DNA of 64,000 nt from Arenibacter antarcticus (lineage in GTDB: Bacteria > Bacteroidota > Bacteroidia > Flavobacteriales > Flavobacteriaceae): assembly GCF_041320605.1 (NCBI RefSeq), contig NZ_CP166679.1:1488001-1552000 (forward strand), in the 5' to 3' direction. Below, one piece after another: positions 54,581 to 64,000 of the stretch. The notes below the pieces were generated by a model. The model saw only the letters and a program-made list of their open reading frames with translations. It did no database searches and was not told the origin of the DNA. The number at the start of each line of letters is the position of its first letter. Within the stretch, counting starts at the first letter, position 1. The position numbers were made by a program, and so were the translations under genes.

Positions 54581-55531
54581 TTAATACGTACACCTACAGT
54601 TGCTGATACCCTGAAATAGATCTACCCCAATGGTTACCACATGGGTTCCCGTGCTATAGCCCAAAATTTCATTCAATATCACCTGATAGGAGTATCCGAA
54701 GTATAAATTGTTCTTTTTAAGTCCAACTAAAGGTGCTATATACAATGGTTTCCCCAATTGGTCATTTAAGAATCTATAGGTAGCCCCAACATAGTAATAG
54801 TCCTCAAAATCATAGAACCTGAACTTTAGGTTTAGATCTGCCTCCGATCTGCCATCACTTTCAAAAATTTTATACAATATAGAAGGTTCAATTTCCATAT
54901 TACTGGTCCTTGATTTTTTATATCGATATCCAGAATACAAATAAAAATTTCGCAGTTTGCTAGGCTCATAGATAGGATCGAAAATATAAACGTCCTTGTT
55001 GACCAAGTTAGAGGCATTGAGGCTTAAATAAAATGCATTTTTTCTATAGAGCATGCCCACATCAAAGTTGTGATTAGAAGTAGATCGATCATTGGTAACC
55101 CCAGGATCAAATCCAGCATCTATAAACTCACCCACATCCAACCTAAACTGGTTAAAGTTATAGGAGAGTCCAAAGGAAAGGAATTCGTCCTCATACCGAT
55201 TCAAAGTTAAATGGTGGGCAAAAGAGATACGTGCTCCCTGTTGCTTGGTGTATCCGTTAGAATCGTTGTACAAGAATATTCCTACCCCAGATTTTTCCCC
55301 TATCCGCATATCTGCGGCTAGGGATTGGGTCCTAGGGGCATCTTTAATACCAACCCATTGCGCAAGTCCGTTAAGTCTAATTTTTATGTGGTCCCCTATT
55401 CCAGCATAGGTTGGGGACAATACAAAAGGGTTGTCTGCTAGGTACTGCGAATGCTGGGGGGAATTTAATTCCTGTCCTCTAGCTACCACAGTGCCAAAGA
55501 GCAACATTAGGATCAATATTTTATTGCGCAT
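54581..55531 (-). CDS. Type IX secretion system PorP/SprF family outer-membrane protein
   Basis: This 316-residue outer-membrane protein has a signal peptide ending near ARGQ. After it comes the family-specific start QYLADNPFVLSPTYAGIGD, then alternating beta strands to the end. PorP/SprF proteins pair with adhesins that carry a type B C-terminal sorting domain and are required for their secretion or attachment. The gene starts 19 bp after the stop of exactly such an adhesin, so the two form an operon. It is not the core PorP with PorK-N, since those genes are absent here. Confidence 0.92.
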   Translation of the reverse strand: MRNKILILMLLFGTVVARGQELNSPQHSQYLADNPFVLSPTYAGIGDHIKIRLNGLAQWVGIKDAPRTQSLAADMRIGEKSGVGIFLYNDSNGYTKQQGARISFAHHLTLNRYEDEFLSFGLSYNFNQFRLDVGEFIDAGFDPGVTNDRSTSNHNFDVGMLYRKNAFYLSLNASNLVNKDVYIFDPIYEPSKLRNFYLYSGYRYKKSRTSNMEIEPSILYKIFESDGRSEADLNLKFRFYDFEDYYYVGATYRFLNDQLGKPLYIAPLVGLKKNNLYFGYSYQVILNEILGYSTGTHVVTIGVDLFQGISNCRCTY

Positions 55532-55550
55532 TGTAAATTTGGTTAAGTTC

Positions 55551-58500
55551 TTATCTATATAGGGTAAAATGTCCTACGAATTCCCGGTCATCGTTTTCAC
55601 CTTTCAGTTTTATAATGTACCAATAATCCCCAGTTGGAAGTTCTCTGTTCATATATAATCCGTTCCATCCTGCATCATTAAGACCCATTCTGTAAACTTC
55701 CCTACCATAACGGTCAAAGATGAGGGTTAGTATTTCTGGGAATCCCTCCATATTCTTAGGAGTCCAGGTATCGTTATATCCGTCTCCATCTGGCGTAAAG
55801 AAATTTGGAATTTCTATGTCGACATACTCCATAAAAATATTGGCAATACGCTCACATCCATTTTCATCAACGACTCTTACGGAATAGGTTCCTGTTTCCT
55901 TGATATGAAAGGTGTTTTTAGTCCCCTTGTTTACCTCTCCCAAATAGAAGGTGTACTCTGCCTGACCTCCGGTGGCTACCGCCGTAATTTCATTGATTTC
56001 ATTTTGCACCAAGGTCAATACCAAGGGTTCAAAATAGTCTATAGAGAAATTGACGGTGTATACACATCCGTTGGAATGGGCAATGGCCAAATAATGATTT
56101 CCGGAAGATATATTGCTGAAATTGGGTTCCAGAACCATATCATTTGGATCGGTGGAATCCAATGCATAAAGCACCTCCGAAGCCACAGTACCATCTTCCA
56201 GCACTACTTCAATAGAATTGCTAGGTGTATCCCCTGTACATTCATATAGAGGCGTTACCGTTGCCTTTAGGTTAACTCCGGGATCTATTACCGCTGCCAA
56301 GCTTATTTGGCACCCTTGTGCATCCCTAACAAAAATAGCATAGGTTCCTGCCGCCAATCCACTAATTTCAGTTCTGTCTTGTACAAAATCAGCATCTTCG
56401 GTAGAATTGATACTGGTACTATATGGTGCTGTTCCTCCCTCTATAGTTAGGGAAACAGTACCATCCTCACTTCCGATACAAATTTCCGGGGTGGTAGTAT
56501 GTGTTGCCAATAAAAGGGTAGGTGCTACAATGGTGTAGTTCAATTGTTCAAAACAACCATTAACATCTTGGGCAATTACAGTATAATCACCGGGAACCAG
56601 ATTGGTAAAGGTATTTACCGTATCAAACTTATCTAGGTCGGGCGAAATAGCATACTGATATCCTCCGGATCCTCCAGATAATTGAACCGTTATACTACCA
56701 TCAGTGTCCCCAAAACAGGATGCATTGGTAAAACTATCTACCACTACTAGTGGAGTTGGTTCGGTAATATTGGTCACAGCCGACTGTGCAACACAGTCCT
56801 CACTAGTAACCCTAACATAATAGCTACCCATGGTAAGGTTATTAAACCTACCAGAGGTTTGCGGTCCAGCAATACTATTTATAAAGCCGGCATCGGTAAA
56901 GAGCTCATAGCGATAATTCCCTAGACCTCCAGCTGCTTTGGCAATCAAAATAGCGGTATTGTCCCCGTTACAATTGATTATAGCAGAAGCAGTATCCAAG
57001 GTAACCGAAAGTGGCACAATGGCGGTTTCCGTAATTTCGTTGGATAAAACAGCTCCACATCCATAGTCGTCCATCACATAATAGCGATAGGAACCAGCAC
57101 TAACATCAAATGTATGTGTATTACCTCCGCTCATTGGGAAATAGGTAATCCCGTCTACACTGTACTGGTAAGGTCCCATACCACCCGATGCTGTCAAAAG
57201 TAATTTTGCGTCGCTTAAACAACTTAGCGAACTAGTTCTTGCCAAAGAGGCACCAACATCAGTAGGGTCTATTATAGTAGCCGTTACGGTTTCAAAATCA
57301 CATTCCCAGCCATCCGATACGGTTATAGAATAAATACCTGCATTTAGGTTGTTGAAAACAGGACTAACTTGTCCTCCTGAGGTAAAGGTGATCACCGTTC
57401 CCGTGGGATCATAAACATTTAATTGATATAGATATACCCCTTCACCCCCAGCCATATTGATGGCACTTACTACTCCATTACTATCTCCATAGCATTCCAG
57501 AAATGTGATTAGCGGAGTTATATCTGCACTTATTGGTACTGGTTCTGCCAAGGTTTCTGTATCATTTAAAACACAACCGTTGGCATCGGTAATCTGTACC
57601 GTGTAATCTCCAGCAGAGAGTCCGTCAAATAGCATACTGTCTACCTCGGTAGCGCTATACACCTCAGAAGTTGTGGTATTGGTGAGTACAATATCGTAAG
57701 GTGCGTATCCCCCACTTGGGTCTACCAATAGTTCGCCTTCATCATTGGTGCAGGTAACACTGGCAATTGCATCCACAACAGCTATTAAAGCCCTATCCGG
57801 AGAAATTATCTTAACCGTATTGGAATCCTCAGAACATTCTGGTGCATTGGTCTCTGTAACCTTAACATAATAATTGCCTCCAGTAAGTCCGGTTATGGTC
57901 AATGGATTAGTAGACGTATCGCTCAATCCCGTAATTGCTGTTGCTACACCTGTGCTGGTAAATATTGTATAGCTATAAGGACCTGTATAACCAGTAACAT
58001 TAATTTCCAAGGAACCAGTATTATCCCCAAAACAGGTCACAGGTGTGGTTGCCGTAGCACTTACCTTGATCAGGTCATAAGGTGCAATAATATAGGTAGC
58101 TGTATCCACATAACAACCTGTTGTGGTATCGGTTACCCTAAAGGTATAACTACCCACAGCAGATAAATTAAATGTAGCACTGTTATAAGTTGGAGTACCG
58201 GTAAAAGTGGCATTGGTATTGCCAACAGGTAATAACTGATAGCTATAATCATTGAGCGTATTGCCATTGTCACTCACAGTAATGGTTACTTCTTCGGGTC
58301 CTGCGCAAGAGATATCGATATTTTCGGATACCGTTGCTGTGAATTTGTTAAGTGTACTAATGTTGACAATGGTACTTTCCATACAGCCATTATCATCCTT
58401 TATAGTGACTTGAACAGTTCTATCAGAACCGTTATCCGTAATAGTAAACGTATTGGAAGTAAAGAAGTTAACTCCGTTAATACTATAGGTATAAGGAGCT

Positions 58501-61500
58501 GTCCCATCGGTCCCTACTGCGGTTATCACTGCTTGTGATGCCTCGTTGTTGGTATTACAAGTAAAATCGGTCGCAGTGGCACTTACAGCTACTGGCGCTG
58601 GCTCGTTAATTATCACACTATAGGTGATAAAACAACCCCTATCTGAAGTCACAGTAATGTCGTAGGTACCTGCGGCCAAGCCTGTGAACAGTTTGCTGTT
58701 CTGGGTGTTAGTGGTTGTACCATCAAAAATTGTAAAGGTGTATGGTGGGTTGTCATTAGCAGCATCCAGAATGACCTGTATAGAACCATCGGCACCGCCG
58801 TTACAGGAAACATCTTCCTTGGTCCAGGTAAAGATTACCGGGCTAGCTGCCTCCAAGGAAATTGGGGCGCTGCTGTTACAACCGGTAGTGGTATCGTGTA
58901 CTACCATTAAGTAATCACCTGCACCTAGGCTAGGGAAGGTATTGGAAGCGCCTTGGGGTACCAACGTAGCTCCAAAGGCATCCTGTAATTCATATTCGTA
59001 ATTGCCCGATCCCCCATTGGCGGTAACGGATATTATCCCGTCATTATCGGCACAAGAAGGCTGAGCGATCACCTGAGAATTTGGCGCTAAAGGACCATAG
59101 ATCAGTAAGGTGTCAGTCACGGTACAGCCGTTGGCATCCATGACGGTCACCTGATAGGTCCCGGGAGCGGTAACGGTAAAGGTTCCACTACTCTGGTAGC
59201 TCTTGTTGTCTATCCTGAATTTTAAAGGACCCACACCTAATCCGGTCGCGGTAAAGGTATAAGAGTTCCCTGTGGAGGTACACTGGTCATCCGCATAAGC
59301 TGGCACAGTTACCGTTGGCAAAGGATCTGCAGCAATAACCACATCAATCCTATAAAGACAGTCCTTGGCATCTTTCACCCATACGTCCCAATTTAGATTG
59401 GTAGCAGGATCAAGAATAGCACTGGCACTTGCAGTATAATCACTTGGATTAGGAATTGACCCGTCTTGTACAAAAGCATAGGTATAACCACCGTTCCCAC
59501 CACTGGCCTTAACCGTTACCTGTGCACCAATGTTACAATTGGCGTTGATATTTTTGGTGACAAGTAAATCTAGGGCTGCATCTGGCGAGCCAATAGTCAC
59601 TATGTTGGACGTAGCCGGACAGAATGGAGCGTCCGTTGCGGTAAGTACCACATAGAAATTCCCTGCGGGCAGTCCAGTAATTGTTCTTGGATTTACAGAG
59701 GTATCGGTACTTAGGACTCCTGTAATATTGGTTCCACTGCTATCGAATACCTGGTAGTCATAATTACCTAAATAATTGTTCACCTGGATCTGAAGCTCTC
59801 CATCGGAATCCCCAAAACAGGTCACAGGCTTAATGGCCGTGGCCACTACTTCGATCAGGTCGTAAGGAGCAATAGTATATGGTGCGGAAGTGAAATAACA
59901 GCCCGTCACATTATCAGTTACCCTAAAGACATAGTCTCCTGGAGTGGACAGCTCATAAATGGCAGTAGTTCCTGCCACCAAAGTTTGTGCACCATTGGGA
60001 TTGCCTAGCGGTAATAGCTCAAAGGTAAAGTCACCTGATCCACCCGTCACCGTTAATAGAACCTCCTCGTCATTGTTACACGTAATGGCGGTTTGTTGGT
60101 TAAAGGAAACATCCGTGATTTCTGGAAGTGGATCAATTGTATGCGTTAATGGCACCACAATAGAACATCCATTACTATCCTTAACATCCACGGTAAATGT
60201 ACCTGCAGTAGCGGTTACATAGGTATATTGATTTTTGGCGGCTCCTGTACCTGCAAAATAATCTCCTCCATCTATACTGAAAAAGTATGGCCCTGTACCC
60301 GTAGCTGCATCGGCAACAATATCAAAAGAGGCTGTTTGTGTAGTATTATCAACATCACAAGCAAATTCTACCACATTGCTAATTGAAGCAACTAGTTGCG
60401 CTGGCTCGTTAATTATCACACTATGGGTGATAAAACAACCCCTATCTGAAGTCACAGTAATGTCGTAGGTACCTGCGGCCAAGCCTGTGAACAGTTTGCT
60501 GTTCTGGGTGGTAGTGGTTGTACCATCAAAAATTGTAAAGGTGTATGGTGGGTTGTCATTAGCAGCATCCAGAATGACCTGTATAGAACCATCGGCACCG
60601 CCGTTACAGGAAACATCTTCCTTGGTCCAGGTAAAGATTACCGGGCTAGCTGCCTCCAAGGAAATTGGGGCGCTGCTGTTACAACCGGTAGTGGTATCGT
60701 GTACTACCATTAAGTAATCACCTGCACCTAGGCTAGGGAAGGTATTGGAAGCGCCTTGGGGTACCAACGTAGCTCCAAAGGCATCCTGTAATTCATATTC
60801 GTAATTGCCCGATCCCCCATTGGCGGTAACGGATATTATCCCGTCATTATCGGCACAAGAAGGCTGAGCGATCACCTGAGAATTTGGCGCTAAAGGACCA
60901 TAGATCAGTAAGGTGTCAGTCACGGTACAGCCGTTGGCATCCATGACGGTCACCTGATAGGTCCCGGGAGCGGTAACGGTAAAGGTTCCACTACTCTGGT
61001 AGCTCTTGTTGTCTATCCTGAATTTTAAAGGACCCACACCTAATCCGGTCGCGGTAAAGGTATAAGAGTTCCCTGTGGAGGTACACTGGTCATCCGCATA
61101 AGCTGGCACAGTTACCGTTGGCAAAGGATCTGCAGCAATAACCACATCAATCCTATAAAGACAGTCCTTGGCATCTTTCACCCATACGTCCCAATTTAGA
61201 TTGGTAGCAGGATCAAGAATAGCACTGGCACTTGCAGTATAATCACTTGGATTAGGAATTGACCCGTCTTGTACAAAAGCATAGGTATAACCACCGTTCC
61301 CACCACTGGCCTTAACCGTTACCTGTGCACCAATGTTACAATTGGCGTTGATATTTTTGGTGACAAGTAAATCTAGGGCTGCATCTGGCGAGCCAATAGT
61401 CACTATGTTGGACGTAGCCGGACAGAATGGAGCGTCCGTTGCGGTAAGTACCACATAGAAATTCCCTGCGGACAGTCCCAGTATGCGCAGCACACCAGAC

Positions 61501-64000
61501 GCTACACCCGTATTTGTTATAGAGGTACTTGTACCATCACTATTGAACACCTCATAAGAGTAGTTGCCAGTATAATCGGTGACATTTATATCCATCACCC
61601 CATCAGAGTCCCCAAAACAAGTCACTGGTGTCATTGCCGTAGCCACCACTTCTATCAGGTCATTTGGAGCAACAGTATATGGAGCGGAAGTGAAATAGCA
61701 TCCCGTCACATTATCGGTCACTCTAAAGGTATAATCCCCTACTCGACTCAATTGATAAATAGCAGTATTTCCTGTAACAGATATTGGTGTACCATAAGGA
61801 CTACCCACCGGCAACAGTTCAAAAGTAAAGTCTCCCGATCCTCCAGAAACCGTTATTTCTATCTCTTCATCACCATTACAGCTTATTTCCGTCTGTTGGT
61901 TAAAGGAAACATCCGTGATTTCTGGAAGTGGATCAATTGTATGCGATAATGGCACCACAATAGAACATCCATTCCTATCCTTAACGTCTACGATAAATGT
62001 ACCCGCAATAGCAGTTACATAGGTATATTGATTTTTGGCGGCACCTGTACCTTCAAAATAATCCCCTCCATTTACACTAAAATAGTATGGCCCTGTACCC
62101 GTAGAAGCATCTGCTATAATATCAAAAGCGGCTGTTTGTGTAGTATTATTAACATCACAAGCAAATTCTACCACATTGCTAATAGAAGCAATCAATTGAG
62201 CTGGCTCAACTATAGTTATGTTATCCGTAGCCACGCAGTTCCTATTGGAAGTCACGCTTATTACGTAATTCCCTGGATTTAAACCTGAGAAGAATCCATT
62301 ATTTTGGGTAATGGCCGCATCTACCCCATTATCTATGGTAAAGGCATAAGGCGGATTGTCATTTACTCCAGCACTTGGAGTAACCAAACTAACCATTATG
62401 CTGCCATCGGCTGCTCCAAAACAACTAATATCAATTTTTTGGGTAGTTTGTAAAGTTACTGATGTCGGCTCTTCTAAAGTTATCTGTATTTCCTTAGTAC
62501 AATTGGAAGGGTTTCCTAGGGTGTTATCCCTTACACGGACGATGTATGTCCCGAAAGCCACTCCAGTAAACTGGTTCCCAACTGATACTATTCCCGTTGG
62601 GGTAATCCCATCCGCTTCAAACAGTTCAACCGTATTACTTCCTGATCCACCAGCAACAGCAAAGTCGATTACCCCGTCGTTAGTGTTACATGAGGGCTGG
62701 GTAGTTACTGTAGCGTTAAATTCCAATTCAGGACTAATGGTAATCGATTCAATTTCTCCACATCCATTAGCATCCAACACCTCTATATCATAAGCACCTG
62801 AAGTAAGGTTGTTAAAAGTATATGGGAAGGACGCTATATTTTGGAAAGCATTCCCAACAATTCTAACTCGGTATGGAGCTACACCTGTATTAGTAGCATC
62901 TAGAGTAACATTTATGGAGAAATTGCCTTCCTCTACACACTCATTTACAATGGACAATGAGATATCTGGTCTAGTATCTTCAGTGATTGTAATATCTAAC
63001 ACTTTAGATATACATCCATTCGCATCTTGGGCATAAACATCCCAGTTGGTACCTGTACTATAATCCAAATGAAGTATTTCGTCCTCTAGAAATGCTCCAG
63101 GGATAGCTGAGCCATCTAATACTACAGCATAGGTATAAGGTCCGGTTCCTCCACTGGCCTGTACTATTACAATTGCATCTTCATTACAGTTATCTGGAGT
63201 ATTACTAACCTCAACTACAATTACTTCTTCTGGGGCATCAATCGTTACGGAGTTTGACACTTCGTTACACAAAGGAATTTGTGTTTCAGTTACTCTAACT
63301 TTATACATTCCGGCTGGTAATGTCTGTGGAATTACATAATTAAATGGATTTGAAGTCGCATTAGAGTTTCCAGTTGCACCTGGTACAGGATTCCCAAGAT
63401 CATCCATTACCTGATACTCAAAAGTACCTATATAGCCTGAAATATTTATTTGCAATTCTCCATCAGAACTATCGCTACAACTGGCATCTGCAATAATAGA
63501 TGCAGTTACTGAAATAAGTTTATATGGCGCTATATTATGCTCTACAATTACGGAACAGTTCGTATTATTATCCAGTACTTCATAGGCATAATTCCCGGGT
63601 GCGGTTAAAACAATATATGTTGGATCCGCAACCACAGTACCACTTGGCAATTCTGTAATGGTATAATCTCCTGAACCATCCGCTGGGACTATTTGGATAA
63701 TTTCCTCACCGTTATTACAGTCTATATTTTGATGTACAGTAATACTAGCAGTTACCTCTTGTTCTAAAGGAATAGCAACAGCTATTGCCGCAGTACAACC
63801 ATTATCATCCTTAACAATCACATTTACATCTGGGGCACCAAAGGCTACATTATAGGTGTTATTGGATTGGAAAGATCCTCCATTAAAGCTATACAAATAT
63901 GGTCCTGTTCCTGTTGGATTTGGATTGTCTACAGTTACCGTACTAAAATTATCATCACAACTATATGGGGATGCAGATGCACTGATCGCCAATTGTGTTG
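55551..64000 (-). CDS. Giant SprB-repeat surface adhesin with gliding-motility C-terminal (type B) sorting domain; N-terminus outside window
   Basis: More than 2,815 residues are visible and the frame remains open to the right edge; the TTG at 63992 is not a credible start. The protein consists of dozens of SprB-type repeats, each about 80-100 residues with recurring C(F/N)GDxDG, GGxGxYxY and YxVxVxDxxGC, so one domain type recurs. Cysteines are spaced regularly, suggesting disulfides. The C-terminal part has IPNFFTPDGDGYNDTWTP, FDRYGREVYRM, GWNGLYMNRELPTGDYWYII and GHFTLYR, the gliding-motility C-terminal (CHU_C/type B T9SS) domain. It would be exported by T9SS with the PorP/SprF protein behind it. 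Two stretches of 1.08 kb are almost identical. A role in gliding, adhesion or biofilm is inferred. Confidence 0.93.
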   Translation of the reverse strand, partial: TQLAISASASPYSCDDNFSTVTVDNPNPTGTGPYLYSFNGGSFQSNNTYNVAFGAPDVNVIVKDDNGCTAAIAVAIPLEQEVTASITVHQNIDCNNGEEIIQIVPADGSGDYTITELPSGTVVADPTYIVLTAPGNYAYEVLDNNTNCSVIVEHNIAPYKLISVTASIIADASCSDSSDGELQINISGYIGTFEYQVMDDLGNPVPGATGNSNATSNPFNYVIPQTLPAGMYKVRVTETQIPLCNEVSNSVTIDAPEEVIVVEVSNTPDNCNEDAIVIVQASGGTGPYTYAVVLDGSAIPGAFLEDEILHLDYSTGTNWDVYAQDANGCISKVLDITITEDTRPDISLSIVNECVEEGNFSINVTLDATNTGVAPYRVRIVGNAFQNIASFPYTFNNLTSGAYDIEVLDANGCGEIESITISPELEFNATVTTQPSCNTNDGVIDFAVAGGSGSNTVELFEADGITPTGIVSVGNQFTGVAFGTYIVRVRDNTLGNPSNCTKEIQITLEEPTSVTLQTTQKIDISCFGAADGSIMVSLVTPSAGVNDNPPYAFTIDNGVDAAITQNNGFFSGLNPGNYVISVTSNRNCVATDNITIVEPAQLIASISNVVEFACDVNNTTQTAAFDIIADASTGTGPYYFSVNGGDYFEGTGAAKNQYTYVTAIAGTFIVDVKDRNGCSIVVPLSHTIDPLPEITDVSFNQQTEISCNGDEEIEITVSGGSGDFTFELLPVGSPYGTPISVTGNTAIYQLSRVGDYTFRVTDNVTGCYFTSAPYTVAPNDLIEVVATAMTPVTCFGDSDGVMDINVTDYTGNYSYEVFNSDGTSTSITNTGVASGVLRILGLSAGNFYVVLTATDAPFCPATSNIVTIGSPDAALDLLVTKNINANCNIGAQVTVKASGGNGGYTYAFVQDGSIPNPSDYTASASAILDPATNLNWDVWVKDAKDCLYRIDVVIAADPLPTVTVPAYADDQCTSTGNSYTFTATGLGVGPLKFRIDNKSYQSSGTFTVTAPGTYQVTVMDANGCTVTDTLLIYGPLAPNSQVIAQPSCADNDGIISVTANGGSGNYEYELQDAFGATLVPQGASNTFPSLGAGDYLMVVHDTTTGCNSSAPISLEAASPVIFTWTKEDVSCNGGADGSIQVILDAANDNPPYTFTIFDGTTTTTQNSKLFTGLAAGTYDITVTSDRGCFITHSVIINEPAQLVASISNVVEFACDVDNTTQTASFDIVADAATGTGPYFFSIDGGDYFAGTGAAKNQYTYVTATAGTFTVDVKDSNGCSIVVPLTHTIDPLPEITDVSFNQQTAITCNNDEEVLLTVTGGSGDFTFELLPLGNPNGAQTLVAGTTAIYELSTPGDYVFRVTDNVTGCYFTSAPYTIAPYDLIEVVATAIKPVTCFGDSDGELQIQVNNYLGNYDYQVFDSSGTNITGVLSTDTSVNPRTITGLPAGNFYVVLTATDAPFCPATSNIVTIGSPDAALDLLVTKNINANCNIGAQVTVKASGGNGGYTYAFVQDGSIPNPSDYTASASAILDPATNLNWDVWVKDAKDCLYRIDVVIAADPLPTVTVPAYADDQCTSTGNSYTFTATGLGVGPLKFRIDNKSYQSSGTFTVTAPGTYQVTVMDANGCTVTDTLLIYGPLAPNSQVIAQPSCADNDGIISVTANGGSGNYEYELQDAFGATLVPQGASNTFPSLGAGDYLMVVHDTTTGCNSSAPISLEAASPVIFTWTKEDVSCNGGADGSIQVILDAANDNPPYTFTIFDGTTTNTQNSKLFTGLAAGTYDITVTSDRGCFITYSVIINEPAPVAVSATATDFTCNTNNEASQAVITAVGTDGTAPYTYSINGVNFFTSNTFTITDNGSDRTVQVTIKDDNGCMESTIVNISTLNKFTATVSENIDISCAGPEEVTITVSDNGNTLNDYSYQLLPVGNTNATFTGTPTYNSATFNLSAVGSYTFRVTDTTTGCYVDTATYIIAPYDLIKVSATATTPVTCFGDNTGSLEINVTGYTGPYSYTIFTSTGVATAITGLSDTSTNPLTITGLTGGNYYVKVTETNAPECSEDSNTVKIISPDRALIAVVDAIASVTCTNDEGELLVDPSGGYAPYDIVLTNTTTSEVYSATEVDSMLFDGLSAGDYTVQITDANGCVLNDTETLAEPVPISADITPLITFLECYGDSNGVVSAINMAGGEGVYLYQLNVYDPTGTVITFTSGGQVSPVFNNLNAGIYSITVSDGWECDFETVTATIIDPTDVGASLARTSSLSCLSDAKLLLTASGGMGPYQYSVDGITYFPMSGGNTHTFDVSAGSYRYYVMDDYGCGAVLSNEITETAIVPLSVTLDTASAIINCNGDNTAILIAKAAGGLGNYRYELFTDAGFINSIAGPQTSGRFNNLTMGSYYVRVTSEDCVAQSAVTNITEPTPLVVVDSFTNASCFGDTDGSITVQLSGGSGGYQYAISPDLDKFDTVNTFTNLVPGDYTVIAQDVNGCFEQLNYTIVAPTLLLATHTTTPEICIGSEDGTVSLTIEGGTAPYSTSINSTEDADFVQDRTEISGLAAGTYAIFVRDAQGCQISLAAVIDPGVNLKATVTPLYECTGDTPSNSIEVVLEDGTVASEVLYALDSTDPNDMVLEPNFSNISSGNHYLAIAHSNGCVYTVNFSIDYFEPLVLTLVQNEINEITAVATGGQAEYTFYLGEVNKGTKNTFHIKETGTYSVRVVDENGCERIANIFMEYVDIEIPNFFTPDGDGYNDTWTPKNMEGFPEILTLIFDRYGREVYRMGLNDAGWNGLYMNRELPTGDYWYIIKLKGENDDREFVGHFTLYR
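58595..59675 (-). repeat. Near-identical 1.08-kb internal repeat, C-proximal copy
   Basis: Matches 60398-61478 base for base with about three differences that I could find, at an offset of 1,803 bp. It encodes about 360 residues of the adhesin, including GADGSIQVILDAANDNPPY and VIAQPSCADNDGIISV. Confidence 0.93.
60398..61478 (-). repeat. Near-identical 1.08-kb internal repeat, N-proximal copy
   Basis: Partner of 58595-59675. Beyond the near-identical core the homology continues at a lower level to about 62200, so the whole unit is 1,803 bp (601 codons). A third, older copy is recognisable from about 62200 upward. Confidence 0.93.

Noticed and set aside
58684-60717. Two nearly identical plus-strand frames of 76 codons at 58684 and 60487
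   Set aside because: Both are antisense to the adhesin; their similarity is only a result of the internal 1,803-bp repeat.
57000-64000. Adhesin repeats as a possible CRISPR-like or satellite array
   Set aside because: The repeats are coding, in one frame, and vary at synonymous and non-synonymous sites as protein domains do.
1-64000. Mobile elements, prophage, toxin-antitoxin or defence systems
   Set aside because: I found no transposase, integrase, phage, restriction or CRISPR-associated gene on either strand; the only transfer signal is the AT-rich glycan segment.

Overview
The window is chromosomal DNA of a marine-type member of the Flavobacteriaceae (Bacteroidota). Several signs agree: the recurrent TAnnTTTG promoter -7 element with an occasional upstream TTG box, a type IX secretion (T9SS) PorP/SprF protein next to a giant SprB-repeat adhesin with a gliding-motility C-terminal sorting domain, a Bacteroidota-type SdhC, an OmpA/PD40 lineage protein, and small flavobacterial proteins of DUF4837 and DUF6747 type. 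I see no insertion sequence, prophage, integrase, rRNA or CRISPR array. Family names come from reading the translations by eye, without a database search.

Positions 1-13.4 kb carry mostly housekeeping and catabolic genes. They are the end of a succinate dehydrogenase operon (sdhC-sdhA, minus), an AlkK-type acyl-CoA ligase, an M28 peptidase, a Xaa-Pro aminopeptidase (plus), a BrnQ carrier, a short Cys/His protein, thiL, a Tat-exported Gfo/Idh/MocA oxidoreductase and a tiny lipoprotein. Positions 13.5-19.7 kb hold a complete SUF iron-sulfur assembly operon, sufA-B-C-D-S-E-T, with a second promoter ahead of sufE. Positions 20-31 kb hold a patatin, a holB-DoxX pair (minus), pgk, a membrane-bound lytic transglycosylase plus a DUF4837 lipoprotein, an unlisted 55-codon DUF6747-like gene, a large SPOR/PD40/OmpA protein and tatA.

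Positions 31.1-52.3 kb form a long plus-strand cell-surface block. It starts with an M23 peptidase, a GH3-family protein, a DUF6909-like protein and a Wzz-like chain-length protein. It continues with rfbB-A-C-D for dTDP-L-rhamnose, then a lipoprotein, a sugar formyltransferase, a WecE aminotransferase, a WecF-like transferase, a flippase, two O-antigen polymerase/ligase-like proteins and two further glycosyltransferases. It ends with the polyprenyl glycosylphosphotransferase and a UDP-glucuronate decarboxylase. Read together, the genes encode a Wzx/Wzy-type polysaccharide that probably contains rhamnose and a formylated 4-amino-4,6-dideoxygalactose. The segment 39.8-49.6 kb is visibly more AT-rich than its flanks, which suggests a replaceable serotype cassette.

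Positions 52.4-64 kb hold purD, folB, tRNA-Cys with a strong terminator, and then on the minus strand a PorP/SprF protein preceded by an adhesin of more than 2,800 residues that runs off the right edge. The adhesin contains a nearly identical 1.08 kb segment repeated at an offset of exactly 1,803 bp (601 codons), evidence of recent duplication or gene conversion. Short dispersed repeats lie around folB/tRNA-Cys and behind sufT.
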